A stretch of DNA of 37,921 bases from an uncultured Acetatifactor sp. (GCA_910585665.1 CAJUFI010000044.1:1-37921), one strand, 5' to 3'. Shown: positions 7,232 to 15,172, numbered from the stretch's first letter. Notes: a model not told the origin generated them from the letters alone. Program-made: numbers and translations.

Positions 7232-7639
7232 TTATATATCATGCGGGCATGTCACAAATATAGCAGTATCTACCAAATCACTTACCCAAATCGTATCACA
7301 GATTACGCATTTCACACTATTATACGTCTTAACAGTGCAGCCGCCCTTCCCATCATCTATATGCGTCTGAAAATACCCATCCACCTTCCGATGGCTAATA
7401 CAGAACACATGCGGGCTGATTGCGCTCACGGGATAGACGTTCCCATCCTCGTCCACGAACTGGGCTTCATAGAGAACCTCACCCTCAACGCCGCAATGCT
7501 CTTCCACTGCGCATTCCACCGCATCCGCATGGTGCTCCGCAGGGCATGCTGATGCCGTAAAGGGCTCGGCCAGCATCATGAACGCCGCAAGGCCTGCTAC
7601 AACTGCTTTTCCAAACTTTCTTGTCTTCTGTGTTTTCAT
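7232..7639 (-). CDS. Secreted Cys/His-rich protein sharing a domain with the adjacent M56 protease
   Basis: A 135-residue protein with a clear Sec signal peptide: basic MKTQKTRKFGK, a hydrophobic core, then TASA before Cys, which suits signal peptidase I. The first Cys could conceivably be a lipobox but the -3 residue is poor. The mature part contains CxxH, DGYFQTHI, GGC, KCVICDTIWV and CPH. It aligns without gaps to the C-terminal domain of the M56 protease 150 bases downstream, keeping every one of those Cys/His positions, which could bind zinc. No known family is recognised. The ATG at 7639 has AAAGGCGG nine bases upstream. It could be a ligand, decoy or substrate of the protease. Confidence 0.75.
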   Translation of the reverse strand: MKTQKTRKFGKAVVAGLAAFMMLAEPFTASACPAEHHADAVECAVEEHCGVEGEVLYEAQFVDEDGNVYPVSAISPHVFCISHRKVDGYFQTHIDDGKGGCTVKTYNSVKCVICDTIWVSDLVDTAIFVTCPHDI

Positions 7640-7662
7640 ACGTTTTTTCCGCCTTTCTTGAA

Positions 7663-8154
7663 TCATTTCATCTTTTGTACTTTTTTGTTTCTTGTTTTCT
7701 CTTTTGTGCCTTGCGCACCACCGGATACAAATCCTACATCCGCGATGCATTTCTCTTTTGTACGTCCTGCCATCCATCGGCACATGACGCTCATAGCCCG
7801 GCGCCTGCCTGGCATGAGCCTTTCGTCAACGGATTCAGCCCCAGAAGGCAGCACACAAATCCTTCGGCAGCTCCGCCGGCAACCGGCCAAGCAGCACAAT
7901 CCTCTGTTGGCACTATTCCTGACAATCAGCTGGCCCATGAAACGTTTCCTGGGCGGCCGCCTGGCCATCAGCCCCTGAAAGAGTATTGTAAACGTTCCCT
8001 GGGCAGCCAGCAGACCCAGAACACCCTCCAAGCAGCTTTTTGTCAGCGAATAGCCATTACAAAACCGCGCGCCTCGGCCAACGGAAACCATGCCTGCACG
8101 GCTTTCGTCGGCAAGCGCGCAATCTCGCCTGACAGCACGGAAGACCTGAGCCAA
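7663..8154 (-). CDS. Doubtful ORF filling the gap between blaI and the secreted-protein gene
   Basis: A TTG at 8154, eight bases after GGAGGG and just beyond the blaI stop, opens a 163-codon frame. The predicted product is Arg/Cys-rich with no recognisable domain, membrane helix or signal peptide, and resembles non-coding sequence. BlaI genes are normally followed directly by their M56 partner, so this 536-base interval may be decayed sequence. Only the start context and length favour a gene. Confidence 0.2.
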   Translation of the reverse strand: MAQVFRAVRRDCALADESRAGMVSVGRGARFCNGYSLTKSCLEGVLGLLAAQGTFTILFQGLMARRPPRKRFMGQLIVRNSANRGLCCLAGCRRSCRRICVLPSGAESVDERLMPGRRRAMSVMCRWMAGRTKEKCIADVGFVSGGAQGTKEKTRNKKVQKMK

Positions 8155-8175
8155 CGCCTCGGCCCTCCGCGCTCA

Positions 8176-8547
8176 CTACTGTTTCTTCAGCTTATTCATC
8201 AAGCTGTCCAACAAAGCCTCACTCTCACTGTCTATTGTCTTGCGTCCAGTGAGCGCGGCGAAGAAGTTCCCGTACTTTCCGCCATAGAAATCGTCCAGGA
8301 TCTCCTGGGTCTGCAGCTGCAGCAGTTCCTCTTCGGACAGAGCTGCCTGCACGTAAGCGCGTCTGCGGTTGACGATTCCTTTCTCCTCCAGACGGAACAG
8401 AAGAGTGTTCAGGGTCTGTCTCTTCCAGTTCCTGCCCTTCTCCTTCATCTGTTCCAGCAGCTCCTTCGTCTGTACCGGCTCGGAATACCTCCACAGCACT
8501 TCCATGACTTCACGCTCCGCTCCCGTAATTTTGTGATTAACCTTCAC
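8176..8547 (-). CDS. BlaI/MecI/CopY-family transcriptional repressor
   Basis: A 123-residue repressor. The N-terminal ~75 residues form the winged helix typical of the family (ITGAEREVMEVLW start and NTLLFRLEEKGIVNRR recognition/wing region). The C-terminal part is the dimerisation helix region that M56 proteases cleave in characterised systems. The GTG start at 8547 is chosen because AAGGAGGT lies about 9 bases upstream and the family-typical sequence starts there. Its promoter carries a TGTAGTA half-site overlapping the -10, consistent with autorepression. The likely antagonist is the M56 protease encoded downstream, although two other reading frames separate them. Confidence 0.92.
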   Translation of the reverse strand: MKVNHKITGAEREVMEVLWRYSEPVQTKELLEQMKEKGRNWKRQTLNTLLFRLEEKGIVNRRRAYVQAALSEEELLQLQTQEILDDFYGGKYGNFFAALTGRKTIDSESEALLDSLMNKLKKQ

Positions 8548-8578
8548 GCTCCATTCACCTCCTTTTTCGTACATCTTC

Positions 8579-8607
8579 ATGTTACTACATTCCGATAGTC
8601 TTGTCAA
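8579..8607 (-). promoter_or_regulatory. blaI promoter with BlaI-type operator half-site
   Basis: TTGACA (8607-8602), a 17-base spacer and TAACAT (8584-8579) on the minus strand. The bases TGTAGTA at the spacer/-10 boundary match the TACTACA/TGTAGTA half-site of bla/mec operators; an ACTA on the other side completes an imperfect dyad with wider spacing than the classic one. Autoregulation is inferred. Confidence 0.7.
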
Positions 8608-8662
8608 AGCAAACTTTTTCCAGCAGAGCAAAGTCCGCAGTAAAAAATCTGCCTTTTGGAGC

Positions 8663-8899
8663 TTACGGCGTCTCGACGCCTCTGTTGCGGAGTATTTCTT
8701 TCAGCCCGTTATAGGCCGCCGACAGTTCAGAATTGCGTATGCTGAGCTGTCTGTTCTCCCTGCCCAGAGCATTGTACCTGGCGTACAATTCGCTCATGTT
8801 CGCTTTCAATGCGGCAATCTCCGCATCCTTGCTGGCAATCGTGCTGCGCACGCTCCGCCTTTTGGTTCCTGATGAGACATGACTCCATCTGATTAACAT
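8663..8899 (-). CDS. Small coiled-coil protein, 78 residues
   Basis: Function is not recognised. Residues ~20-70 show a heptad-like pattern (IASKDAEIAALKANMSELY..., ENRQLSIRNSELS) expected to form a coiled coil. The N-terminus is basic with no signal peptide or membrane helix, so a cytoplasmic protein is likely. Translation is well supported by AAAGGAGGGAATT before the ATG. It has its own promoter with an 18-base palindrome over the start site, and follows an XRE repressor gene closed by a terminator. A partner or adaptor of a DNA-binding protein is possible but not shown. Confidence 0.65.
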   Translation of the reverse strand: MLIRWSHVSSGTKRRSVRSTIASKDAEIAALKANMSELYARYNALGRENRQLSIRNSELSAAYNGLKEILRNRGVETP

Positions 8900-8919
8900 A
8901 ATTCCCTCCTTTGTTTGCC

Positions 8920-8967
8920 GATTACGCTTACGTAATCATTGTGCATCATTTGGGGTGGCTTTGTCAA
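8920..8967 (-). promoter_or_regulatory. Promoter and palindromic operator of the coiled-coil gene
   Basis: TTGACA (8967-8962), an 18-base spacer and CACAAT (8943-8938) on the minus strand. Immediately downstream is the perfect dyad GATTACG-4-CGTAATC (8937-8920), covering the expected start site. A repressor binding there would block initiation; the neighbouring XRE protein is one candidate. Confidence 0.6.
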
Positions 8968-8996
8968 CAGATTTTACGAAAAAGGTAAATAAATGT

Positions 8997-9042
8997 CGAA
9001 AAAATATGCCGCGTCCATATTTTTTCGGACATGCGGCATATT
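8997..9042 (-). terminator. Intrinsic terminator after the XRE gene
   Basis: AATATGCCGC (9003-9012) and GCGGCATATT (9033-9042) form a 10-bp stem extended internally by GTCC/GGAC, followed on the minus strand by a run of six T. It begins about 18 bases after the XRE stop codon. Confidence 0.8.
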
Positions 9043-9060
9043 CATGGACATTTTGTCCTC

Positions 9061-9297
9061 TTATTTCAGCAGCTCATCATAGGTGGTCTTCAACTCATCC
9101 TTTATCGCCTTCAGCTGCTGTACCTGCACATGCTGTATGCCGCGCTCGATTTTCACAAGGCATTCCCTGGTGATTGGAATCCCTTGCAAGTCCAGCATGC
9201 GCACCAGCTCCGTCTGGCCTATCCCTCTGGCAATTCTGATTTCCCTAATATTCTTCCCGATGTTTCCATCTCGGTCTTGTTTTATCTTTTGTTTCAA
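9061..9297 (-). CDS. XRE (Cro/CI-type) helix-turn-helix regulator
   Basis: A 78-residue DNA-binding protein. The HTH_3-type domain spans most of it (IGKNIREIRIARGIGQTELV, then the recognition segment ending VKIERGIQHVQVQQL). There is no extra sensory domain. A TTG start at 9297 with AGAGGT about 7 bases upstream is preferred over an ATG eight codons earlier without a ribosome binding site. The gene is divergent from the two-TM protein gene at 9494, and the shared intergenic region holds a perfect 16-base dyad that may be its operator. A strong terminator follows. Confidence 0.85.
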   Translation of the reverse strand: MKQKIKQDRDGNIGKNIREIRIARGIGQTELVRMLDLQGIPITRECLVKIERGIQHVQVQQLKAIKDELKTTYDELLK

Positions 9298-9368
9298 GGC
9301 TGCACCTCTGTAATGTACCATTCTTGGTCCATGTACTTTTTATTTTATTCATAAAGCGGAATATGATG

Positions 9369-9384
9369 GGACTGAAATCAGTCC
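9369..9384. promoter_or_regulatory. Perfect 16-base dyad, likely regulator binding site
   Basis: GGACTGAAATCAGTCC is a 7+2+7 inverted repeat in the divergent region between the XRE gene and the plus-strand gene. It lies at the expected promoter of the XRE gene (weak TTCAGT-17-TATGAA), so autoregulation is a natural reading. Confidence 0.5.
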
Positions 9385-9435
9385 TATCCAAAAAAGATTC
9401 CAGAAAATGCAGGGTCAGAGACAGCGCGGACACCA

Positions 9436-9464
9436 TTGACGCACACCTTTTGTTATATTATAAT
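9436..9464 (+). promoter_or_regulatory. Promoter of the two-TM protein gene
   Basis: TTGACG (9436-9441), a 17-base spacer and consensus TATAAT (9459-9464), about 30 bases before the start codon. This is the only clear plus-strand gene promoter in the window. Confidence 0.8.
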
Positions 9465-9493
9465 AATTGGGAAAGTCAAGGGGGGAAAGAAAA

Positions 9494-10252
9494 ATGAAAG
9501 AATCAAATGGTAAAAAGTCTTTAGAAAATTATGTCATTACAGCATTGGTCATCATTATATTTCTGTTGTGGATGTTTCTGTTCTGGACATTTCCAGTGAG
9601 CCTGGTGATGGACCTGTTCCAGGAGAAGCTGGGCGCGGCGGAACTGGAGAACGTGGAGTACAACTGGGGCCAGCTGGCCGGGCTTCCGGCAGGGGAAGGG
9701 GTACCGGTATTGGAGGACATCGAGCAGTACAGGGACATCGCCTACGAGCTGGACTACATCACCTTTGAGACGGATTCCATCATCCCGCTGGATTTCTATT
9801 CGCTGAAGAACACCGCGGAGCAGAACTACACCAGCCGGACCAGAAGACGGACCATCCACATACACCGTTCCGTCTATACGACGAATCCCTTCCTGGGCAT
9901 GGATAAAGTCTATAACCGTTACTATCTGGTCAAGCTGCCTGACGGAAACTACGTGCTGTCCTATCTGGACGACGCCTATTATGTGAAGTACAAGCTGGCG
10001 GGAAAGGTGCAGCTGCCCCTGGGCCGGGTGGTGCAGATGATGGCAAACGAGCGGGAATATGCGGAAACGCATTTGTCGGAATATGGGCTGGACGAGGAAC
10101 TGATACTGGACATGTTCGCGGAGGAGCGCTATGAACAGCAGGATTTCCTGAATACTCTGGTGCCTTTCGCGGTGGCCACCGTCACGGCGGGGCTATTATT
10201 GGTGATATTGATTATACTTGAAAAAGCTGCTTCCAGGAAATCTCAGGGGTGA
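9494..10252 (+). CDS. Two-TM membrane protein of unknown function
   Basis: A 252-residue protein with an N-terminal membrane helix (about residues 13-35, VITALVIIIFLLWMFLFW) and a second near residues 216-238, leaving a ~180-residue domain between them that is probably outside the cell. That domain has no motif I recognise; it contains YYLVKLPDGNYVLSYLDD, which resembles a small beta-rich module. The ATG at 9494 is preceded by AAGGGGGGAAAGAAAA, and a strong promoter lies just upstream. It is the only substantial plus-strand gene, divergent from the XRE regulator and convergent with the Wzz-like gene. Confidence 0.75.
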   Translation: MKESNGKKSLENYVITALVIIIFLLWMFLFWTFPVSLVMDLFQEKLGAAELENVEYNWGQLAGLPAGEGVPVLEDIEQYRDIAYELDYITFETDSIIPLDFYSLKNTAEQNYTSRTRRRTIHIHRSVYTTNPFLGMDKVYNRYYLVKLPDGNYVLSYLDDAYYVKYKLAGKVQLPLGRVVQMMANEREYAETHLSEYGLDEELILDMFAEERYEQQDFLNTLVPFAVATVTAGLLLVILIILEKAASRKSQG

Positions 10253-10323
10253 TATCCACAACATGCCGCCTCCAGTCCACTGTACAAACCTTTATGCAAA
10301 CAGCCAAAAAATACGGCAGAGCC

Positions 10324-10342
10324 CCCGCAGCCTGGCTGCGGG
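10324..10342. terminator. GC-rich hairpin between convergent genes
   Basis: CCCGCAGCC and GGCTGCGGG are separated by one base (effectively 7 bp with a 5-base loop), with partly complementary flanks. It lies between the ends of the plus-strand gene and the Wzz-like gene. A T6 run follows about 10 bases later on the minus strand, and a second small hairpin (ATGAGG/CCTCAT) lies closer to the Wzz stop. It may be a bidirectional terminator. Confidence 0.4.
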
Positions 10343-10373
10343 AGTTCTACAGCTCCGACCAAATGAGGGAGCC

Positions 10374-11858
10374 TCATGCATTCACAATGATTCCCCCCAG
10401 AACCCGAATGTCCTGCCGTCTCAGCACTTCCAGTTCCTGTGCAATCTCCGTATACAGCGCAGAACCTGCTTTTTCCAGCAGTACCACGCCCTTCGCATTC
10501 CCTAACTTCTCCAGAGATTCTACATTGTAAAGGACGTTATCCAGAATCTGCGTCTCGATTTTTTCCTTGCTCAGCATATCTTTCATCCGCTGATAGCTTT
10601 CCAGCGTCCGGCCTTTCAGGTCGCATCCGATGAAACAGATTTCCGCTAAGCCGTTCTTCCCGGCTGCCATCTTCACAGCCACCACTGCCAGATTCATAGC
10701 TTCCTCTTCCGTAAACTTCCGCCGGCCCCAATAGCGCAGGGCAAGGAGCCATTTGTCCAGGAAGCCGAACAGCTTCTTCCCCTTTGGCTCATCCGGAATC
10801 TGCCCCAGCTGCGGAATGTCATATAACGCCTGCAAGTTGTCCGTGGAACGGAGCCTGTTGTTCAGCACATAGCGCAGGAATATCACAAAGGCATAGGCCA
10901 CCGCGCCGAGGAACATACCTATTATCACATATTTCAGGCTGACTCCTGGCGGTGTGATGACAATGGCCTCTGACATGTCCACAACTTTCCCGACGGCGCC
11001 ATCCCTCTCGCTGACCAGCAAATCATAATATTGCTGTGCTTCCGCCGAAAATCGGTCTTTATAAGTCTGGGCATAAACCGGCCAGTCGAACATCTCCTTC
11101 CTGACGTTCTTCTGTCTCTCAAAAATTCCAACATCGCCAACGATTCCGGCGGACTGGCTCAAGACCGTAAATTCATGCTTTCCCAGCCTTCCTTCCAGCA
11201 TGTCATGCTTCCCCGCAAGATAATCAATAACAGTCTGTGCCAGCGCCTGGCACATCTCCTCGTCATAATGGATGAACGATATCCTGAACGTATCACTGCC
11301 ATTCAGCTCCGATGCCCTGTACGCATCAACATCACTCTTCCCTGAATTCTTGCTTTCGTTCCCAAGCAAATAAACCTCATCCACCGCCGAAGCCGACAAA
11401 CCCGATGTCTCCGCCAGCTCTCCTCTCAGCTCGGCCCCGTCCGCCAACTCCTCATATACCTTTTCGATATTATAAGTTTTCCCCAAATTATCCGATGTCA
11501 CCAGGAATATTACATCCACTTTCTGCACATTGGACGAATCAATCTGCATCAAAACGGAATCTTCCACATAGTCAGATGTAGCACGGGATGCCTCTTCCAG
11601 ATAAAGGACATAATTCACATAATTCAGCTGCTCCAGTGTCAGCATTTCTGCCAGATTCTGCTTTACTGTCTCGTTCACATCCGCCTGGTTCTTCATTGCC
11701 TCCACTTCGGCTTCCTGGGCTTTTGCATTCCGCGCTGAACGCATATAACTGAAAGCTCCCAGGAACGCGCCCCCAATCACCATCAGTAAGACGATTCCTC
11801 TCCAGTGCAACAGTATCTCAATCACCAAGTCTGCCAGGCTGATTTCCCTCTCCTTCAT
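10374..11858 (-). CDS. Wzz/polysaccharide copolymerase with a degenerate BY-kinase-like domain
   Basis: A 494-residue chain-length determinant family protein. TM1 is near residues 20-38 (GIVLLMVIGGAFLGAFSYM), followed by a ~270-residue outer domain, then TM2 (YVIIGMFLGAVAYAFVIFL). After TM2 a cytoplasmic domain of about 160 residues resembles tyrosine-kinase CapB/EpsB folds in outline (AEICFIGCDLKGRT where the Walker A loop would be, and a final VLGGIIVNA). It has no P-loop GxxxxGK[ST], no Walker B Asp and no Tyr-rich tail, so it should not bind ATP or phosphorylate. The ATG at 11858 overlaps the capG-type stop (ATGA), implying translational coupling. It is the last gene of the main block and probably controls chain length. 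Confidence 0.85.
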   Translation of the reverse strand: MKEREISLADLVIEILLHWRGIVLLMVIGGAFLGAFSYMRSARNAKAQEAEVEAMKNQADVNETVKQNLAEMLTLEQLNYVNYVLYLEEASRATSDYVEDSVLMQIDSSNVQKVDVIFLVTSDNLGKTYNIEKVYEELADGAELRGELAETSGLSASAVDEVYLLGNESKNSGKSDVDAYRASELNGSDTFRISFIHYDEEMCQALAQTVIDYLAGKHDMLEGRLGKHEFTVLSQSAGIVGDVGIFERQKNVRKEMFDWPVYAQTYKDRFSAEAQQYYDLLVSERDGAVGKVVDMSEAIVITPPGVSLKYVIIGMFLGAVAYAFVIFLRYVLNNRLRSTDNLQALYDIPQLGQIPDEPKGKKLFGFLDKWLLALRYWGRRKFTEEEAMNLAVVAVKMAAGKNGLAEICFIGCDLKGRTLESYQRMKDMLSKEKIETQILDNVLYNVESLEKLGNAKGVVLLEKAGSALYTEIAQELEVLRRQDIRVLGGIIVNA

Positions 11859-13000
11859 TGGTTCTTCCTCCACACCATTTTATTCACGATTCCTGTATAA
11901 CTCTGTATGATTTTGACCACCTTCGTACTGACGTTCTCATCTGTATAATCCCGAACCGGCATTCCGAAATCTCCCTCTTCCTGCATTTTCACAGCCATGT
12001 CCACCGCCTGGAGCACCTGTTCGGCTGTGATGCTTCCCAGGATGAAGTTCCCTTTGTCGATGGCTTCCGGGCGTTCCGTGGACGTGCGGATGCATACTGC
12101 CGGAAAGGGATTGCCTTTGACATTAAAAAAAGATGCCTCCTCCGGCAACGTCCCACTGTCGGACACCACACAGAATGCATTCATCTGCAGATGGTTATAA
12201 TCGGAAAAGCCAAAAGGCTGCAGGCTCCTCACCAACGGATGAAAGCAGAACCCCCTCTCTTCTATCCTTTTGCGGCTTCTGGGATGGGTGCTGTAGATAA
12301 TGGGCATCTGATAGGTCTCTGCCATCTGATTGACTGCCTCCATCAGCGCAAAGAAATTCTTCTCGTCATCGATATTCTCCTCTCTGTGGGCAGACAACAG
12401 GATATATTTCTTTGCATCCAGCCCCAGGGTATCCAATACCTTGCTCGCCTTGATTTTCTCCAGATTCGCAGACAGCACTTCTGCCATAGGCGACCCCGTC
12501 ACATAGGTCCTCTCCCTTGCAGTCCCCTCCGCATTCAGATACCGCCTGGCATGCTCGCTATAGCATAAGTTCACGTCGGCGATATGATCCACGATGCGCC
12601 TGTTGGTCTCCTCCGGCAGGTTCTCATCAAAACAGCGATTGCCGGCCTCCATGTGGAAAATGGGGATTTTCAACCGCTTCGCGGAGATTGCCGCCAATGC
12701 GGAATTGGTGTCCCCCAATACCAGAAAGGCATCCGGCTGCAGTTTCGTCATCAACTGATAGCTTTTCGCTATGATATTGCCGATAGTCTCCCCCAAGTCG
12801 CTTCCCACCGCATCCAGATAATAATCCGGCTGCCTTAGCCCTAAATCTTCAAAAAAAATCTGGTTCAGTGTATAGTCATAATTCTGTCCGGTATGTACCA
12901 GAACCTGCTCAAAATACTTATCGCATTTTTTAATCACCTCCGACAATCTGATAATTTCTGGGCGGGTTCCAATGACCGTCATCAGCTTCAGTCTACCCAT
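11855..13000 (-). CDS. capG: UDP-2-acetamido-2,6-dideoxy-L-talose 2-epimerase (CapG/FnlC type)
   Basis: Non-hydrolysing UDP-GlcNAc 2-epimerase fold, 381 residues. Motifs visible are VIGTRPEI at the N-terminus, HTGQNYD, FHMEAGNRCFDENLPEETNR and the uridine-site SDSGTLPEEASF. In a CapE-CapF-CapG set this enzyme makes UDP-N-acetyl-L-fucosamine by C2 epimerisation. The order capE, capF, capG on one strand with overlapping ends supports this over a generic WecB. The ATG at 13000 has AAGGAGAGACAGA upstream and overlaps the capF end by 8 bases. Confidence 0.9.
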   Translation of the reverse strand: MGRLKLMTVIGTRPEIIRLSEVIKKCDKYFEQVLVHTGQNYDYTLNQIFFEDLGLRQPDYYLDAVGSDLGETIGNIIAKSYQLMTKLQPDAFLVLGDTNSALAAISAKRLKIPIFHMEAGNRCFDENLPEETNRRIVDHIADVNLCYSEHARRYLNAEGTARERTYVTGSPMAEVLSANLEKIKASKVLDTLGLDAKKYILLSAHREENIDDEKNFFALMEAVNQMAETYQMPIIYSTHPRSRKRIEERGFCFHPLVRSLQPFGFSDYNHLQMNAFCVVSDSGTLPEEASFFNVKGNPFPAVCIRTSTERPEAIDKGNFILGSITAEQVLQAVDMAVKMQEEGDFGMPVRDYTDENVSTKVVKIIQSYTGIVNKMVWRKNQ

Positions 13001-14132
13001 TCTGTCTCTCCTTCCCATCCACTTCTTCCTGCATCGTATCAGGCCGCCCGGGGTCGAAGCATTCATTACCCCATATTAGCGTCACCAAATCCGTCTCCCC
13101 CACATTTTCAATGGAATGCACATATCCCGTGGGGATGTCTACCACTTCCAGTTTTTCTCCGCTTACATGGTATTCCACGACTTCGTCTTCCCCATGTTTC
13201 CGGAAACGAATCAAAGCCTTGCCGCTGACCACCACGAATTTTTCATTCTTGGTATGGTGCCAGTGATTCCCTTTTTTCACCCCGGGTCTCGTGATATTGA
13301 CAGAGACCTGCCCCCTGTCGACGCTTTTTAAAATCTCCGTAAAGCTTCCCCGGGCATCCTCATGCATCTCTAACGGATAGGAGAACCGATTTCTGGGCAG
13401 ATAGCTCAGATAGGTGCTGTAGAGCTTCTTCTCAAGACTCCCCTCTTCCAGTCTCGGAATCATCAGGTTCTTTCTGCTATCCCGAAAACTGTACAATAAA
13501 TCCACAATCTCCCCTAATGTCGCCACATGGATTGTGGGCACGAAGCAATACCCCCTTCCGTCCACATGGGGATGACCCTCCAGAGCCTGCACCAATTCCT
13601 CCACCACGTCATCAATATAGACCAGGTGCATGACGGTGCTGGAGTCATTGACCTGTATCGGCAGGTCATGGGCTATATTATGGCAGAAAGTGGCCACTGC
13701 GCTGTTATAATTGGGCCTGCACCACTTGCCGAACACATTGGGGAAACGATAGTTATACACCGGCGCTCCTGTCCTTATCCCGTAGGCCGCCAGCATGTCC
13801 TCCCCGGCTTTTTTGCTCTTTCCATAGGGATTGTCCGACTCGGCGTGAATGGACGAGGCGTTCATGATGGGGCATTTGTTGCCATGTCTCTCCAGTGCTT
13901 CAACCAGTTGAGTGGCAAAGCCGAAATTTCCCTCCATGAATTCTTCCACATTCTTGGGTCGGTTGACTCCCGCAAGGTTATACACGAATCCGCATTCCGC
14001 ACAATAGGCATCCAGCAGGGCAATGGGCGTCTCTTGTTCAAAAGGCAGGATAGTGATACCTTCCCGCCTCTCCAATTCTGCTATCAGATTTTTCCCTAGG
14101 AAACCGTTTGCACCAGTGACCAGTACTTTCAT
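12993..14132 (-). CDS. capF: CapF-type bifunctional UDP-sugar reductase with C-terminal cupin
   Basis: About 379 residues. The N-terminal ~250 residues are a short-chain dehydrogenase (VLVTGANGFLGKNL; YGKSKKAGED in the active site). The C-terminal ~115 residues are a cupin with GNHWHHTKNEKFVVVSGKA, the metal-binding His cluster of CapF/FnlB. The enzyme performs the middle steps of UDP-L-FucNAc synthesis, epimerisation and NADPH reduction to the talose form. The start is one of two adjacent ATGs (14135 or 14132) overlapping the capE stop; 14132 gives the better spacing to GGGAGA. Confidence 0.92.
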   Translation of the reverse strand: MKVLVTGANGFLGKNLIAELERREGITILPFEQETPIALLDAYCAECGFVYNLAGVNRPKNVEEFMEGNFGFATQLVEALERHGNKCPIMNASSIHAESDNPYGKSKKAGEDMLAAYGIRTGAPVYNYRFPNVFGKWCRPNYNSAVATFCHNIAHDLPIQVNDSSTVMHLVYIDDVVEELVQALEGHPHVDGRGYCFVPTIHVATLGEIVDLLYSFRDSRKNLMIPRLEEGSLEKKLYSTYLSYLPRNRFSYPLEMHEDARGSFTEILKSVDRGQVSVNITRPGVKKGNHWHHTKNEKFVVVSGKALIRFRKHGEDEVVEYHVSGEKLEVVDIPTGYVHSIENVGETDLVTLIWGNECFDPGRPDTMQEEVDGKERQNG

Positions 14133-15172
14133 CATCGATTCTCCCATTTCGCGATTTCCTCCCGGATATAGGAAAGCGTCAATAACTTTTCTTTTACCTG
14201 CTCCACATCCATCAGCCGGGTATTGTTGGAATTGAACTCTGAAAGCTCTGTCCTACCCAGATTTCCATCGGTAAAATATTTATCATAGTTCAAGTCCCTC
14301 TTGTCCGCCGGAACCCTGTAGAAATTGCCCATGTCGATAGCGTGGGCGCACTCTTCATTGGTCAGCAGAGTCTCATACATCTTCTCGCCATGCCGTATAC
14401 CGATTGTCTTGATTTCATTTTCCGCATGGAACAGCTCTCTCACGGCCTGAGCCAGCACTCCGATTGTGCACGCTGGCGCCTTCTGCACCATGATGTCCCC
14501 ACTCTCCGCGTTCTCAAAGGCATAAATCACCAGCTCCACTGCCTCCTCCAGGCTCATCACGAACCTGGTCATAGAAGCTTCCGTGACAGTCAGCGGCTTC
14601 CCCTCCTGAATCTGGCTGATGAACAGAGGGATGACGGATCCTCTGGAGCAGAGCACATTGCCATATCTGGTGCAGCATATGCTTGTCCTCTCTGCCGGAA
14701 CGGTACGCGCTTTCGCCACGATTACCTTCTCCATCATGGCCTTGGATGTCCCCATGGCGTTCACAGGGTATGCCGCTTTATCCGTAGACAGGCATATCAC
14801 TTTCTTCACTCCCGCATCGATGGCGCACTGGAGCACATTCTCCGTGCCCAGCACATTGGTCTTCACCGCCTCAATCGGAAAGAATTCACAGGAGGGCACC
14901 TGTTTTAAGGCGGCTGCATGGAAGATGTAATCCACTCCGTACATGGCTTTCGCGATGCTCTGGGGATCCCTCACATCACCGATGTAAAATTTCAGTTTAT
15001 TGCTATATTCCGGGTACTCCCTCTGATACAGGTGGCGCATGTCGTCCTGCTTCAGTTCATCCCTGGAAAAAATCCGAATCTCTCCGATATCCGTTGCAAG
15101 GAAACGGTTCAGCACGGCATTGCCAAAAGAGCCGGTTCCTCCGGTAATCAATAGTGTTTTTCCTGTGAACAT
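14132..15172 (-). CDS. capE: UDP-GlcNAc 4,6-dehydratase/5-epimerase (CapE/FnlA type)
   Basis: A soluble 346-residue short-chain dehydrogenase. The NAD-binding motif is LLITGGTGSFGNAVL, and FSRDELKQDDMR and FHAAALKQVPSCEFFP are characteristic of the CapE/PseB group. The active-site segment is STDKAAYPVNAMGTSK, with Met in place of the usual Tyr. CapE starts UDP-L-FucNAc synthesis from UDP-GlcNAc. The ATG at 15172 has TGGAGGAAATCA upstream. It is the first gene of the capEFG-wzz group and is preceded by a promoter-bearing 540-base gap. Confidence 0.92.
   Translation of the reverse strand: MFTGKTLLITGGTGSFGNAVLNRFLATDIGEIRIFSRDELKQDDMRHLYQREYPEYSNKLKFYIGDVRDPQSIAKAMYGVDYIFHAAALKQVPSCEFFPIEAVKTNVLGTENVLQCAIDAGVKKVICLSTDKAAYPVNAMGTSKAMMEKVIVAKARTVPAERTSICCTRYGNVLCSRGSVIPLFISQIQEGKPLTVTEASMTRFVMSLEEAVELVIYAFENAESGDIMVQKAPACTIGVLAQAVRELFHAENEIKTIGIRHGEKMYETLLTNEECAHAIDMGNFYRVPADKRDLNYDKYFTDGNLGRTELSEFNSNNTRLMDVEQVKEKLLTLSYIREEIAKWENR

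Noticed and set aside
7621..8598. Long plus-strand frame of 325 codons
   Set aside because: It runs antisense through blaI and the secreted-protein gene, is low in recognisable features, and its start has no ribosome binding site.
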